From assembly GCF_030287445.1 (NCBI RefSeq), contig NZ_JASVWB010000002.1, forward strand, positions 7,626,001 through 7,690,000: a DNA stretch of 64,000 nucleotides. Direction: 5' to 3'. The notes beneath the pieces are model-generated. The model was not told the DNA's origin. It saw only the letters and a list, made by a program, of their open reading frames with translations, and ran no database searches. The DNA comes from Streptomyces sp. ALI-76-A (GTDB lineage Bacteria > Actinomycetota > Actinomycetes > Streptomycetales > Streptomycetaceae). Position 1 is the stretch's first letter. Every line of letters starts with the position of its first letter. A program made the position numbers and the translations under genes. Shown here piece by piece: positions 1-8,670 of the stretch.

Positions 1-1
1 C

Positions 2-1081
2 ACGGGCCTCTGCCAGAAGGTGATCCACCGTCATCTGCTGAGGGCCCGCCGGGAGGCCCGCGCTCTGCGCCACGTGGTGGTCGTCGGTGAACCCCCGACG
101 GTCGACGCCGTGGTCGAGCAGCTCGCCCAGCGCACCGACCACGAGTACGTCATCGTCGGAGCCTGCCCGGTGGGCGAGGGCGAGGTGCGCTCGGGGGTGC
201 CGGTCTGCGTGCGGCTGCCCTGCGAGGAACCCGGGACACCCGAGGCGGACGCCGTGGCCGTGCTCGGGGCAGCCGACCAACTCGCGGTCGACCTGGTCTT
301 CGTGGCACCGGGCCGCCACATGTCCGGCGAGCGCGTGCGCCGGCTGTCCTGGACGCTGCACGACCGGGGCCGCTCGCTCGTGGTGCTGCCCGGCATCGTC
401 GACGTGGCACGCCGACGGGTACGGCTGACCTCGGCGGCCGGTCTCACCCTGCTGCACATCACACCGCCGCCGCAGCGCGGCGCGCACACGCTGGCGAAGG
501 CCGCCGTGGACCGGATGGGCGCCCTGGTGCTGATCGTCCTGCTGTCACCGCTGCTGCTCGGACTGGCGCTGGCCGTCCGGTTCGGCTCACCCGGCCCGGT
601 CCTCTACCGTCAGACCCGGGTCGGCTGGAACATGACGCAGTTCGTCATGTGGAAGTTCCGCACGATGGTGGTCGACGCGGACCGGCTCAAGATCGGGCTG
701 GAGGCGGAGAACGAGAACGACGGGCACATGTTCAAGATGCGCCGGGACCCCCGGGTCACCCCCGTGGGGCGCGTCCTTCGCCGGTTCTCGCTGGACGAAC
801 TGCCCCAGCTGTTCAACATCCTGTTCGGCCACATGTCCCTGGTGGGTCCACGCCCGCCGCTGCCTGAGGAGGTCGTCCACTACGACGGCACCGAGATGCG
901 CCGGCTCCGCGTCAAACCGGGCCTGACCGGCCTGTGGCAGGTGAGCGGACGGTCGGACCTGTCCTGGCGGGAAACGGTCGCGCTCGACCTGCGCTACGTC
1001 GACAACTGGTCGCTGGCCGGGGACATGAACGTGATGGCGCGCACCGTCCGCGCGGTGCTGGACGGCCAGGGCGCCTACTGA
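2..1081 (+). CDS. Polyprenyl sugar-1-phosphate transferase (5' end outside window)
   Basis: This enzyme starts assembly of an exported polysaccharide by moving a sugar-1-phosphate from its nucleotide carrier to undecaprenyl phosphate at the membrane. The frame is open from the first bases of the window, so the N-terminus is missing; the first ATG (20) lacks a convincing ribosome binding site. What remains shows a Rossmann-like regulatory segment (about nt 70-430), one hydrophobic helix (about nt 515-590) and a complete bacterial sugar transferase domain. Visible signatures are KFRTM (near nt 652), DELPQL, SLVGPRP and KPGLTGLWQVSGR. It is followed by a strong hairpin terminator and heads a polysaccharide locus. 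The family assignment is firm; the sugar transferred cannot be read from the sequence. Confidence 0.93.
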   Translation, partial: TGLCQKVIHRHLLRARREARALRHVVVVGEPPTVDAVVEQLAQRTDHEYVIVGACPVGEGEVRSGVPVCVRLPCEEPGTPEADAVAVLGAADQLAVDLVFVAPGRHMSGERVRRLSWTLHDRGRSLVVLPGIVDVARRRVRLTSAAGLTLLHITPPPQRGAHTLAKAAVDRMGALVLIVLLSPLLLGLALAVRFGSPGPVLYRQTRVGWNMTQFVMWKFRTMVVDADRLKIGLEAENENDGHMFKMRRDPRVTPVGRVLRRFSLDELPQLFNILFGHMSLVGPRPPLPEEVVHYDGTEMRRLRVKPGLTGLWQVSGRSDLSWRETVALDLRYVDNWSLAGDMNVMARTVRAVLDGQGAY

Positions 1082-1086
1082 GGACA

Positions 1087-1130
1087 CCCGTCGGGGCGTG
1101 CCGTCGGACCGGACGGCACGCCCCGACGGG
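1087..1130 (+). terminator. Hairpin terminator after the sugar transferase
   Basis: Two perfect 19-base inverted arms (1087-1105 and 1112-1130) are separated by a 6-base loop, starting 6 bases after the sugar transferase stop. There is no T-run, which is usual for Streptomyces terminators. Confidence 0.75.
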
Positions 1131-1247
1131 CCGATCCTCCATCCAGGCAGGTCTGCCGCCAACACGCGGTGATCGCGGATGATCCGTCCCGGGGGCCGTG
1201 AAGGATCGCGGACGTGGACGTCTTGGCCCCATGGAAGGGACACCGTC

Positions 1248-1901
1248 ATGGCACAGACCACAGCCGCACAGTCCGCGGCCGCTCCGAACCCGGACCCGGG
1301 TGGCACCGTCGAGCAAGCGGTCCAACGGCTCCGAGCGGCTCGGTCCCTGCGGGGCTTCACCGGTGCCGGCTACGACAAGGGGCGGTCGCTGCCGGTCCAG
1401 GCGGCCTGGTTCGCCGCCCTGCATCTGTTCTTCGTCAAGTGGTGGTTCCCGGCACGACTGCGGCCGGTCCTGCTGCGTGCCTTCGGCGCCCGTGTCGGCC
1501 GCCGGGTGCTGATCCGTCGAGGGGTGCGGATCCACTGGCCGTGGAAGCTGGACATCGGTGACGACGTGTGGGTCGGCGAGGACGCGTGGATCCTCAACCT
1601 CGAACCGGTCACGATCGGCAGCGACGTGTGCGTCTCGCAGGCGGCGCTGTTGTGCACGGGCAGCCACCTGCGTCGTTCCGCCACGTTCGAGTTCGACAAC
1701 GGTCCCGTCCGGCTGGAGCCGGGCAGCTGGGTCGCGGCCCGCGCGGTCGTGCTGCGCGGCGTCACCGTCGGCCGGGACGCGGTGGTGGGCGCCGGGGCCG
1801 TCGCCCACCAGGACCTCGCACCGGGGTCGGTCCTGGTCGCGCGCGGTGCCTCGGCCGTGGTCGCGTCCGCGTCCGCGTCGGCCAGGGGAGTCACGGCATG
1901 A
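1248..1901 (+). CDS. WcaF-like hexapeptide-repeat acyltransferase
   Basis: This is a left-handed beta-helix acyltransferase of the colanic-acid WcaF/NodL type, expected to O-acetylate a sugar of the polysaccharide. The 217-residue protein has an N-terminal helical segment followed by I/V-G-x-x-x-x hexapeptide repeats from about residue 85 (DIGDDVWVGEDAWI, VTIGSDVCVSQ, VTVGRDAVVGAGA). The GSH triplet near residue 142 carries the likely catalytic histidine. The ATG at 1248 is chosen because GGAAGGGA lies 7 bases upstream; an open frame continues to 1179 without a good start. Its stop overlaps the next glycosyltransferase start (ATGA), indicating translational coupling. Confidence 0.88.
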   Translation: MAQTTAAQSAAAPNPDPGGTVEQAVQRLRAARSLRGFTGAGYDKGRSLPVQAAWFAALHLFFVKWWFPARLRPVLLRAFGARVGRRVLIRRGVRIHWPWKLDIGDDVWVGEDAWILNLEPVTIGSDVCVSQAALLCTGSHLRRSATFEFDNGPVRLEPGSWVAARAVVLRGVTVGRDAVVGAGAVAHQDLAPGSVLVARGASAVVASASASARGVTA

Positions 1902-3025
1902 GACTGGTCCACGTGGTCACGCTCGTCAGCGACGACGGGGCCTTCGGCGGCCCGACGAGCGTGGCCGTCGCCCAACTGGAGGAGTGCGCCGCACGAGGTC
2001 ACGACGTGACGCTGGTGGCCCTGGCGCGGGGCAGGACACGGTCTGCGCAACGCATCGGAGCCGTCAGGCTGGTCTCCCGCCCGGCCCGGCGCGTCATCCC
2101 GGGCCAGGGGTGTCTGGGCCTCATGCATCCCCTGTTGCTGCGGGACCTGTGGCGGGCCATGGGGCAGGCGGACGCCGTTCACCTCCACGCGGGCCGGGAT
2201 CTCGTCTCTCTCGCCGCACTCGTGGTCGCGCGGTTGCGGCGCAAGGACTTCGTCACGCAGACCCACGGCATGGTCGAGCCCCGCACCGGCGCCGTCGCGC
2301 GGGTCTTCGACCGTCTGTACGTGCCCCTGCTGCGCCGGGCGCGCTGCTGTCTCGTGCTCACCGAGCGGGAGCGGCGGGCACTGACCGCTGTGCTGGGCCC
2401 GGACGGGCCACCGCTGGTGTCCCTGCCCAACGGCCTGCCCACGTCACGTGAGGAGCCGGGGACACGGCCGAGGGAGGACCACGAGGTGATCTTCCTCGCC
2501 CGGCTTCACCCGCGCAAGCGCCCGGAGGCCTTCGTCGAGATGGCCGCCCTGATCCACAAGGAGTTCCCCGAGACACGTTTCACGCTCTACGGCGCGGACG
2601 AGGGGTCCCTCCCGGCGGTGAACCGGCTCGTCGCGGACCGCGGGCTGACCGAAGTGGTCCGCTACGGCGGCGCGCTGGAGCACGCCGCAGCGCTGGACGC
2701 CTACCGGGGAGCCACCGTGTACGTCCTGCCGAGCGTGCACGAGCCCTTCCCGATGACGGTCCTGGAAGCACTGGCCGAGGGAACACCGGTCGTGTGCACG
2801 GACAGCAGCGGCATCGCGGCCGAACTGGCACGCAGACAAGCGGCCCTGGTCACCGACGGCAGCCCGGAGGCACTGGCCGACGCGGTGGCCGCGCTGCTCG
2901 TCGACAAGGCGCTGCGCCACCGGCTGGCCGAAGCCGGCCGCCGCGCGATCGACGAGGTCTTCTCCATCCGTTCGGTCGTGGACCGGCTCGAGGACGTCTA
3001 CCGCGACCGGCCGGGACAAGGGTGA
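1898..3025 (+). CDS. Glycosyltransferase family 4 protein
   Basis: This is a GT-B retaining glycosyltransferase of the GT4 group, presumed to add a sugar to the lipid-linked repeat unit at the cytoplasmic face. The N-terminal Rossmann half begins MRLVHVVTLVSDDGAFGGP, with the glycine-rich acceptor loop. The C-terminal half begins near VIFLARLHPRKRPE, and the nucleotide-sugar site is EPFPMTVLEALAEGTPVV, which contains the E-x7-E pattern of the family. Length is about 375 residues. The ATG overlaps the stop of the acyltransferase by four bases. The frame is open further upstream, but that part is antisense-like shadow. It converges on another glycosyltransferase across a shared hairpin. Confidence 0.9.
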   Translation: MRLVHVVTLVSDDGAFGGPTSVAVAQLEECAARGHDVTLVALARGRTRSAQRIGAVRLVSRPARRVIPGQGCLGLMHPLLLRDLWRAMGQADAVHLHAGRDLVSLAALVVARLRRKDFVTQTHGMVEPRTGAVARVFDRLYVPLLRRARCCLVLTERERRALTAVLGPDGPPLVSLPNGLPTSREEPGTRPREDHEVIFLARLHPRKRPEAFVEMAALIHKEFPETRFTLYGADEGSLPAVNRLVADRGLTEVVRYGGALEHAAALDAYRGATVYVLPSVHEPFPMTVLEALAEGTPVVCTDSSGIAAELARRQAALVTDGSPEALADAVAALLVDKALRHRLAEAGRRAIDEVFSIRSVVDRLEDVYRDRPGQG

Positions 3026-3041
3026 CAGGGACGCCCGGCCG

Positions 3042-3088
3042 CCGTCCGCCTCGGGCTCGCCGACCAGCGGCGAGCCCGAGGCGGACGG
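3042..3088. terminator. Bidirectional hairpin between convergent glycosyltransferases
   Basis: Perfect 21-base arms (3042-3062 and 3068-3088) with a 5-base loop lie between two genes that end towards each other, so the hairpin can serve both strands. Confidence 0.8.
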
Positions 3089-3110
3089 TTGTCCCGCGTC
3101 CGGCCTGCCT

Positions 3111-4310
3111 TCAGCGTGCCAGGGACCGGCTCACCCTCCGCAGGATGTCCTCGAAGCGTGACGCGCACTCCTCCAGGGCGAACTCCCGCTCGGCCAGGGC
3201 GCGGCTCTCCTTGCCCAGCGACTCGGCACGCGCCGGGTCGGACAGGATCTCCCGCACCCAGGTGGAGGCCTCGTCGAGTGAGGACTCCTCCGGCGGGAAG
3301 ACCGCCGATCCCGCCTGACGGAGCAGCCGCGCCGCCAGGTTGTCGGCGGGCATCAGGCCGAGCACCGGGCGCCCGGCGCACAGGTAGGACAGCGTCTTGG
3401 ACGGGACCGAGAACTGACCCGCGTCCGCCCCCAGCAGGACGACGAGGAGATCGCCCGTGCCCAGCACCTCGGGCAGCCGCTCGTAGGGCTGGAAGGGCAG
3501 CAGGGTCAGCTCGACGCCGCGAACCGCCGCGGCCTGTCTGAGCACGGGTACGGCCGGGCCGTCGTTGACGACGACGAGACGTACCGGAGTGCCCCGGTCA
3601 CGCAACCGCTCGGCCAGCCGCACCAGCAGAACGGGATTGTGCTTCAGGCCCAGGGTGCCGGAGTACAGCAGGGTCCGCACGTTGTTCAGTCCCTGCTCGG
3701 CCGACCAGGCGTTGGCCCGGGCCACCGGGACGATCTCGTCCAGCGGCGCCCAGTTGGGAATGACGGTGACCTTGTCGGCCGTGCCCCACTCCTGGTGGAT
3801 CCGCACGAAGGACTCGGCGATCACCACGATGGACGAGGCGCGCCGCGCCGACCACTTCTCGCCGGCTCCGAAGACCCTCGCCGCCACGCCCATCGACTTC
3901 GCGACATCGGCGGCGGCGAAGCTCTTCAGCGCGACGGCCGTCACGTCCTGGTGCCACAGCACCCAGGGGATGCGCAGCCGCCTGAGCACGGCCGCCGCCA
4001 CGACCAGCACCGGGATGGGCAGGTTGGCCAGCATCGCCACATCGGGCTTCTCGCGCCGTACCTGCCGGGCGAGTTCGAGGCCCAGCAGCGTCTCCTGGCG
4101 GAGCCGGTGGAAGTAGGCCTCCTTCCTCAGCGCGGTGCCGTCCCCGATGGTGACGAAGCGGAGGCCGGGGACGTCCGCGGCGAGGTTGCCCTTGCCGGAG
4201 ACGTAGGCCGTACAGGTCGAGTGGACGACGGTGTGGCCGCGTCGTGCCAGTTCCCGGCTCAGTTGGGCCTGGAACGGGTGGCCGCTGTAGTCGTGGACGA
4301 GGATCCTCAT
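3111..4310 (-). CDS. Glycosyltransferase (WcaI-like, GT4 group)
   Basis: This second GT-B glycosyltransferase of the locus has about 399 residues and starts MRILVHDYSGHPFQ. The N-terminal domain has the sequence style of WcaI-like colanic acid transferases. The C-terminal donor domain includes LLYSGTLGLKHNP and then FSVPSKTLSYLCAGRPVLG, which replaces the classic E-x7-E loop with the S-K pattern common in WcaI relatives. The ATG at 4310 is preceded by GAAGAA; an in-frame start 12 codons earlier has no such site. It lies 32 bases downstream of the epimerase gene on the same strand, so the two are probably one operon. Confidence 0.87.
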   Translation of the reverse strand: MRILVHDYSGHPFQAQLSRELARRGHTVVHSTCTAYVSGKGNLAADVPGLRFVTIGDGTALRKEAYFHRLRQETLLGLELARQVRREKPDVAMLANLPIPVLVVAAAVLRRLRIPWVLWHQDVTAVALKSFAAADVAKSMGVAARVFGAGEKWSARRASSIVVIAESFVRIHQEWGTADKVTVIPNWAPLDEIVPVARANAWSAEQGLNNVRTLLYSGTLGLKHNPVLLVRLAERLRDRGTPVRLVVVNDGPAVPVLRQAAAVRGVELTLLPFQPYERLPEVLGTGDLLVVLLGADAGQFSVPSKTLSYLCAGRPVLGLMPADNLAARLLRQAGSAVFPPEESSLDEASTWVREILSDPARAESLGKESRALAEREFALEECASRFEDILRRVSRSLAR

Positions 4311-4342
4311 CGGTTCTTCGTGTCCTGGTACTCGGTCGCGTG

Positions 4343-5323
4343 TCACTTGTGGGAGCGCTTGACCTGGTCGTAGACCCAGGCGTAGGTCTTCTCCAGCCCG
4401 TCGACCAGGGCGGTCGACGGCTCCCAGCCGTAGATCTCGCGGATCACGGTGTTGTCGGAGTTGCGGCCGCGCACGCCCTGGGGGGCGTCGAGCCGGTAGC
4501 TGCGCTCGCAGCGGATGCCCGCGAGCTGCTCGACGATGTCCACCAGCTGGTTGATGGTCACCAGCTCCGACGATCCGAGGTTGACCGGCACGCCACTGTC
4601 TCCGGCCATGATCATCTGGGTGCCGTGGAGGCAGTCGTCGATGTACATGAAGGACCGGCTCTGCTGTCCGTCGCCCCAGATCTCGAGCCGGTGGTCACCG
4701 GAGAGGACCGCCTCGGCCACCTTCCGGCACACCGCGGCCGGAGCCTTCTCCCGCCCGCCGGTCCAGGTGCCGTCGGGGCCGTACACGTTGTGGTACCGGG
4801 CGACGCGGGTGACGAAGCCGTAGTCCTCGGTGTAATGGCGGCACATGCGTTCGGAGAAGAGCTTCTCCCAGCCGTAGCCGTCCTCCGGCTGCGCGGGATA
4901 GGCGTCCGCCTCCTTCAGGGCGGTGACGTTCGGGTCGGTCTGCTTGCCGGCGGCGTACACGCAGGCGGACGAGGAGTAGAAGTAGCGCTCCACGGCGGCC
5001 TCGTGCGCCGCCTTGAGCATGTGGGTGCTGGTCAGCACCGACATCATGCAGGCCGCCTTGTTGTTCTCGATGAAGCCCATGCCGCCCATGTCGGCGGCCA
5101 GCATGTACACCTGACGGGCGCCCTCGACGCCCGCCCGGGCACTGTCCAGGAGCGACAGGTCGGCGATCACGTTCTCGGCGCCCTGGTGGACCTGGTACCA
5201 CTCGTTCCGGGGCTTGATGTCGATGGAGCGGACGGTCAGCCCCTGGGCTAGAAGATCGCCCACGAGATGGCCCCCGATGAATCCCCCGCCTCCGGCGACG
5301 ACGACGTCGACCTGCTTGCTCAT
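4343..5323 (-). CDS. GDP-mannose 3,5-epimerase-like NAD-dependent epimerase
   Basis: This is a short-chain dehydrogenase/epimerase (326 residues) that strongly resembles plant GDP-mannose 3,5-epimerase, which converts GDP-D-mannose to GDP-L-galactose and GDP-L-gulose. The NAD-binding loop is GGGGFIGGHL at the N-terminus. AADMGGMGFIENNKA, the SSSACVY region, the later Y-x3-K pair (YGWEK), the stretch HNVYGPDGTWTGGREKAPAA and the C-terminal QGVRGRNSDN all match that family's conserved blocks. The ATG at 5323 has GAGGAG upstream. It fits supply of an unusual L-hexose to the surrounding polysaccharide genes. The biochemical product is inferred from family resemblance. Confidence 0.85.
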   Translation of the reverse strand: MSKQVDVVVAGGGGFIGGHLVGDLLAQGLTVRSIDIKPRNEWYQVHQGAENVIADLSLLDSARAGVEGARQVYMLAADMGGMGFIENNKAACMMSVLTSTHMLKAAHEAAVERYFYSSSACVYAAGKQTDPNVTALKEADAYPAQPEDGYGWEKLFSERMCRHYTEDYGFVTRVARYHNVYGPDGTWTGGREKAPAAVCRKVAEAVLSGDHRLEIWGDGQQSRSFMYIDDCLHGTQMIMAGDSGVPVNLGSSELVTINQLVDIVEQLAGIRCERSYRLDAPQGVRGRNSDNTVIREIYGWEPSTALVDGLEKTYAWVYDQVKRSHK

Positions 5324-5620
5324 GCGCAACTCCTCTGTGCCTGCGGACATCTGATGTGCGGTCAGCCGGTCCACCGCTGCCTGTGACCCGGCCCATCAGC
5401 GGACCGCGCGGAGACCTGCGCGATAAGCTATGCGTATTTGTCATGATTTGGGGTAAAAGGCGCGCCGTCCGACAAAGCAAGATCACCCGATGACTCTGTT
5501 CGGATCTGACAGCTCCGAAGTCGAGGATTCGTGCGCGCCTGGGATGATTTGCGAAATAAGCACGCTATATATCCTTCAGTGATGTTTCAGCCAGAATGCT
5601 CACTCGGCAAAGAGGTCGGC
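5324..5620. promoter_or_regulatory. Divergent AT-richer intergenic region of the polysaccharide locus
   Basis: These 297 bases separate the leftward epimerase/glycosyltransferase operon from the rightward polymerase/chain-length/flippase operon. The stretches around 5420-5470 and 5545-5590 are clearly less GC-rich than the surrounding genes (for example GCTATATATCC near 5565), as expected for divergent promoters. No specific regulator site could be assigned. Confidence 0.5.
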
Positions 5621-7105
5621 ATGCAGGACCCTCGCGTCCGCAGCGTGACTGCGGTCTTCCTCTGGGCCGTGGTGCTGACCGTCCTGCTGCCGGGGCTGAT
5701 CCTCCACTCGCACGGTGTGCGCGTGTCGGCCGCACTCGCTCTGCAAGCCGTCGTCGTGGCGCACGCGGGTGGTGCGCTGGCCCGCGTCCTCACCGCGCCC
5801 ACGGTGCGGTTCGTCGCCTTCGGCTTCTGGGTCTTCGCCTACATCTGGCTCGGCCTGGCGCCCCTGGCGATGCTCGCCGCCGACGCGTATCCGTGGGCCT
5901 ACCGGACCAGCGTGGTGACCGCCTTCGAGGCGGTGGCGGTCATCGAACTCGGACTCGTCGCCTACAGCGCCGGAACGGCCCTCGCCGCACGCCGGCAGGG
6001 CACCCGCGCGACCTCCGCCCCGCCGGGGTTCCTGGAACGAACGCTCTCCCGCCGCATCGCGCCCTGGCGCCTGCTGGCACTGTGCGGGCTCGCCCTCGCC
6101 TTCGCCGTGCTGCTGATCTCGGGCCAACCCGGCCGACTGAGCGCCTACTTCACCAGCCGTCAGGCCATCACCGAGGTCGGCGCCACGGACAACGGGCAGG
6201 GCGCTTTCCTTCAGGTGCTGCTCAGCTGGTCCTTGTCCGTGCCCGCGTTCTGGGCGCTGCTGGGCCTGCTGCGCGTCCCGCGCCTGCCCGGCGGTGACCG
6301 GTGGCTGCGCGGCGTCCGCTGGCTGCTGCTTCCGGTCCTCCTCGCGCTGAACGCCGTCGTCAACAACCCCATCAGCAAGCCGAGGTTCTGGGTCGGCACG
6401 GTCCTGCTGACCCTGCTGTTCACCCTGCCCCGGCTGGGCCGGCCCCGTGCCTTCCGTGCCGCGGCGGCCGCTCTCATCGCGGCGCTTCTGTTCGCCTTCC
6501 CGTACAGCGACTACTTCCGCTACAGCGACCGGGAGGACGTCGCCGTCGTCTCGCTCTCCGAGCAGTTCACCACCAACGGCGACTACGACGCCTTCCAGCA
6601 GGTGCAGACCGGCCTCGACTACGCGCGGGAGAACGGGTTCTCTCCCCAGGACGCGCTCGGCCCCCCGCTGTTCATGGTGCCGCGCTCGATGTGGCCGGGG
6701 AAACCCGACGACACCGGCATCACCCTCGCCGAGTACGCGGGATACGACTTCCTCAACCTCTCCGCCCCGCTGTGGATCGAGAGCTATCTGTGGGCCGGCC
6801 CTCTCGCGGTGGCCATCGTGTTCTGTCTGCTCGGTGCGATCAGCCGGCGCGTCGACGACGTACGCCACCGGCTGCGCGACGTGCCGGGCACCGTGGCGGC
6901 GCTGCTCGTCCCGGCCTTCGCCTTCTATCAGATGGTCTTCCTGCGCGGCAGTCTGCTCGGCATCGCGGGCCCGCTGACGCTGCTGGTGGCCATCCCGCTG
7001 CTCATCAGCACCCCCAGGGGAAGGGCATCCCGGTCCCCCTCGTCGGCGGTGCCGACCGTACCCATCCGTCATGCATCGATCTCCGGAAAAGGAGGGCACC
7101 CGTGA
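5621..7105 (+). CDS. Wzy/O-antigen-polymerase-like membrane protein
   Basis: This is a polytopic membrane protein of about 494 residues with around ten or more hydrophobic helices and a large extracytoplasmic loop (about residues 275-380, containing SDREDVAVVSLSEQF and FMVPRSMWPGKPDD). That is the layout of polymerases that join lipid-linked repeat units outside the membrane. Sequence motifs in this family are weak, so the call rests on topology and on its place before the chain-length and flippase genes. The ATG at 5621 is chosen because AAAGAGG precedes it and the hydrophobic region begins immediately after; the frame is open to 5531. Its stop overlaps the next start (GTGA). Confidence 0.75.
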   Translation: MQDPRVRSVTAVFLWAVVLTVLLPGLILHSHGVRVSAALALQAVVVAHAGGALARVLTAPTVRFVAFGFWVFAYIWLGLAPLAMLAADAYPWAYRTSVVTAFEAVAVIELGLVAYSAGTALAARRQGTRATSAPPGFLERTLSRRIAPWRLLALCGLALAFAVLLISGQPGRLSAYFTSRQAITEVGATDNGQGAFLQVLLSWSLSVPAFWALLGLLRVPRLPGGDRWLRGVRWLLLPVLLALNAVVNNPISKPRFWVGTVLLTLLFTLPRLGRPRAFRAAAAALIAALLFAFPYSDYFRYSDREDVAVVSLSEQFTTNGDYDAFQQVQTGLDYARENGFSPQDALGPPLFMVPRSMWPGKPDDTGITLAEYAGYDFLNLSAPLWIESYLWAGPLAVAIVFCLLGAISRRVDDVRHRLRDVPGTVAALLVPAFAFYQMVFLRGSLLGIAGPLTLLVAIPLLISTPRGRASRSPSSAVPTVPIRHASISGKGGHP

Positions 7106-8670
7106 CCGGCCCCACCCCATTCGACGACCGGTACGACGAGCCGGACCAACTACGCGACCAACTGCGCCGGCTCCTGCGCCACCGTGTCCTCATCGCGCTG
7201 GGAATCCTGCTGGGACTGCTCGGCGGGCTGGCTCTGGCCCTGCAGCGAGCGAACACCTACACCGCCACCAGTGAGGTCCTGGTGCGCTCCACCACCGATC
7301 CCTTCGGCGCGGTCGGCGTCTCCGCCGACAACCAGGTCAGCATGAGCACGGAGCAGCGGATCGCCGCCAGCGCGGCCGTCGCTCACGGTGCCGCGCGCCT
7401 CCTGGGCCGGCCCGACAGCCAGGCAGGCACGCTCGGGGCCCGGGTGCGGGTCACCAATCCGATGAAGTCCCAGGTCCTGCGCTTCGAGTTCACCGCCCGC
7501 GAGGCCGACCGCGCGGCACGCGGCGCCAACGCCTTCGCGGAGGCCTACCTCGTCGACCGCAAGGTCCGTAACGACGCCGCGGTGCAGCGGGCCACCCACG
7601 CCCTGGAGCAGCAGATGGCCGTGCTGAACCAGCGGCTGGCCCAGGACCAGCTGGAGCGGGCGGCCGCGAAGCCCGCCACGCAGAACCAGCTCTACAGCCT
7701 GCAGAAGAAGGTCCTCGACATCAGGGCCCGCGACACCGACGGGGGTGACATCGTCCGCAGGGCCCAGGCCCCCGCCCTGCCGGTGGGGCCCGGCCCGCGG
7801 ACCCTGCTCGCCCTGGGGCTGGTACTCGGTCTCCTCCTCGGCATCGTGCTGGCCTGGGTGCGCTCCGCCCTGGACACCCGCGTCCGGTCGGTCGGCGAGG
7901 TACGCGACGCCCTGGGCGCGCCGGTGTTCGGCATCCTGCCCTCCGACGACGGCGGCGACGACGCGCTGCTGACGGTCGGTCGCACGGTCAGCCCTCGTAC
8001 GGAGGCGTACCGGGCGCTGGCCTTCCGGCTGCGGCAGATCGGCGGTGCGGCAGGCCTCGGCCGCATGCTGGTCGTGGCACCGCGGCGGGCCGACGCCGCC
8101 GAGGACGTCGCCGCCAACCTGGCCGCGGCCCTCACCGAGGAGGGGGGCGAGGTGGTGCTGGTGGACGCCGCCCCGGACACCTCCGGCCTCGCCGCCCACC
8201 TTCCGCTGATGCCGTACGAGCCTTCCGCCGGGGAGGACGGGTTTCCCGCCGGTGTCCTCGTCGACGCCGACGCCGCCGGCAGCTTCGCGTTCACCACGAC
8301 CGGCCGCACCGGTCCGTACCTCCGGGCGGCCGAGGCCGAGCGGACGGTGTCCGAAGCGGACTCGTCCGCCATCGTCGTCACGGGACCCTTCCTCGGACAG
8401 GCCGACGCGCTGGCTGTCGCTCAGCGCGTGGACGGAGTCATCGTGGTCGCCGACCTCAACGGCACCCGGCGGGACGACCTCCGCAAGATGCAGGAGCTGA
8501 TCGGCTGCTCCGGTGGGCACATCCTCGGGGCCGTGCTCGACACCGGGCGCCCGCGCCGCCGACTGCGCGCCCTGTTCCGCCGCCGCAAGAACGGGCCCAC
8601 GTCGCCCGTCGACACGGCGACCATGGATCTTCCTCTGCTGGACGGCACGCTCACGGTCTCCCGTCGATGA
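7102..8670 (+). CDS. Wzz-type chain-length protein with degenerate BY-kinase domain
   Basis: This 522-residue protein has the two-helix Wzz/polysaccharide co-polymerase plan. One helix lies at residues 29-50, followed by an extracytoplasmic domain with a coiled-coil region, and a second helix lies near residues 230-256. A cytoplasmic ParA/BY-kinase-like domain follows. That domain has lost its nucleotide-binding signatures: the Walker A position reads VVAPRRADAAEDVAANLAAA, with no GK(S/T), and the Walker B position reads IVVTGPFLGQ, where BY-kinases have an aspartate. Only the A' aspartate (VLVDAAPD) remains, and there is no C-terminal tyrosine cluster. It probably controls chain length without kinase activity. 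GTG start with GGAGGG 6-10 bases upstream; start and stop overlap the neighbours by four bases. Confidence 0.85.
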   Translation: MTGPTPFDDRYDEPDQLRDQLRRLLRHRVLIALGILLGLLGGLALALQRANTYTATSEVLVRSTTDPFGAVGVSADNQVSMSTEQRIAASAAVAHGAARLLGRPDSQAGTLGARVRVTNPMKSQVLRFEFTAREADRAARGANAFAEAYLVDRKVRNDAAVQRATHALEQQMAVLNQRLAQDQLERAAAKPATQNQLYSLQKKVLDIRARDTDGGDIVRRAQAPALPVGPGPRTLLALGLVLGLLLGIVLAWVRSALDTRVRSVGEVRDALGAPVFGILPSDDGGDDALLTVGRTVSPRTEAYRALAFRLRQIGGAAGLGRMLVVAPRRADAAEDVAANLAAALTEEGGEVVLVDAAPDTSGLAAHLPLMPYEPSAGEDGFPAGVLVDADAAGSFAFTTTGRTGPYLRAAEAERTVSEADSSAIVVTGPFLGQADALAVAQRVDGVIVVADLNGTRRDDLRKMQELIGCSGGHILGAVLDTGRPRRRLRALFRRRKNGPTSPVDTATMDLPLLDGTLTVSRR

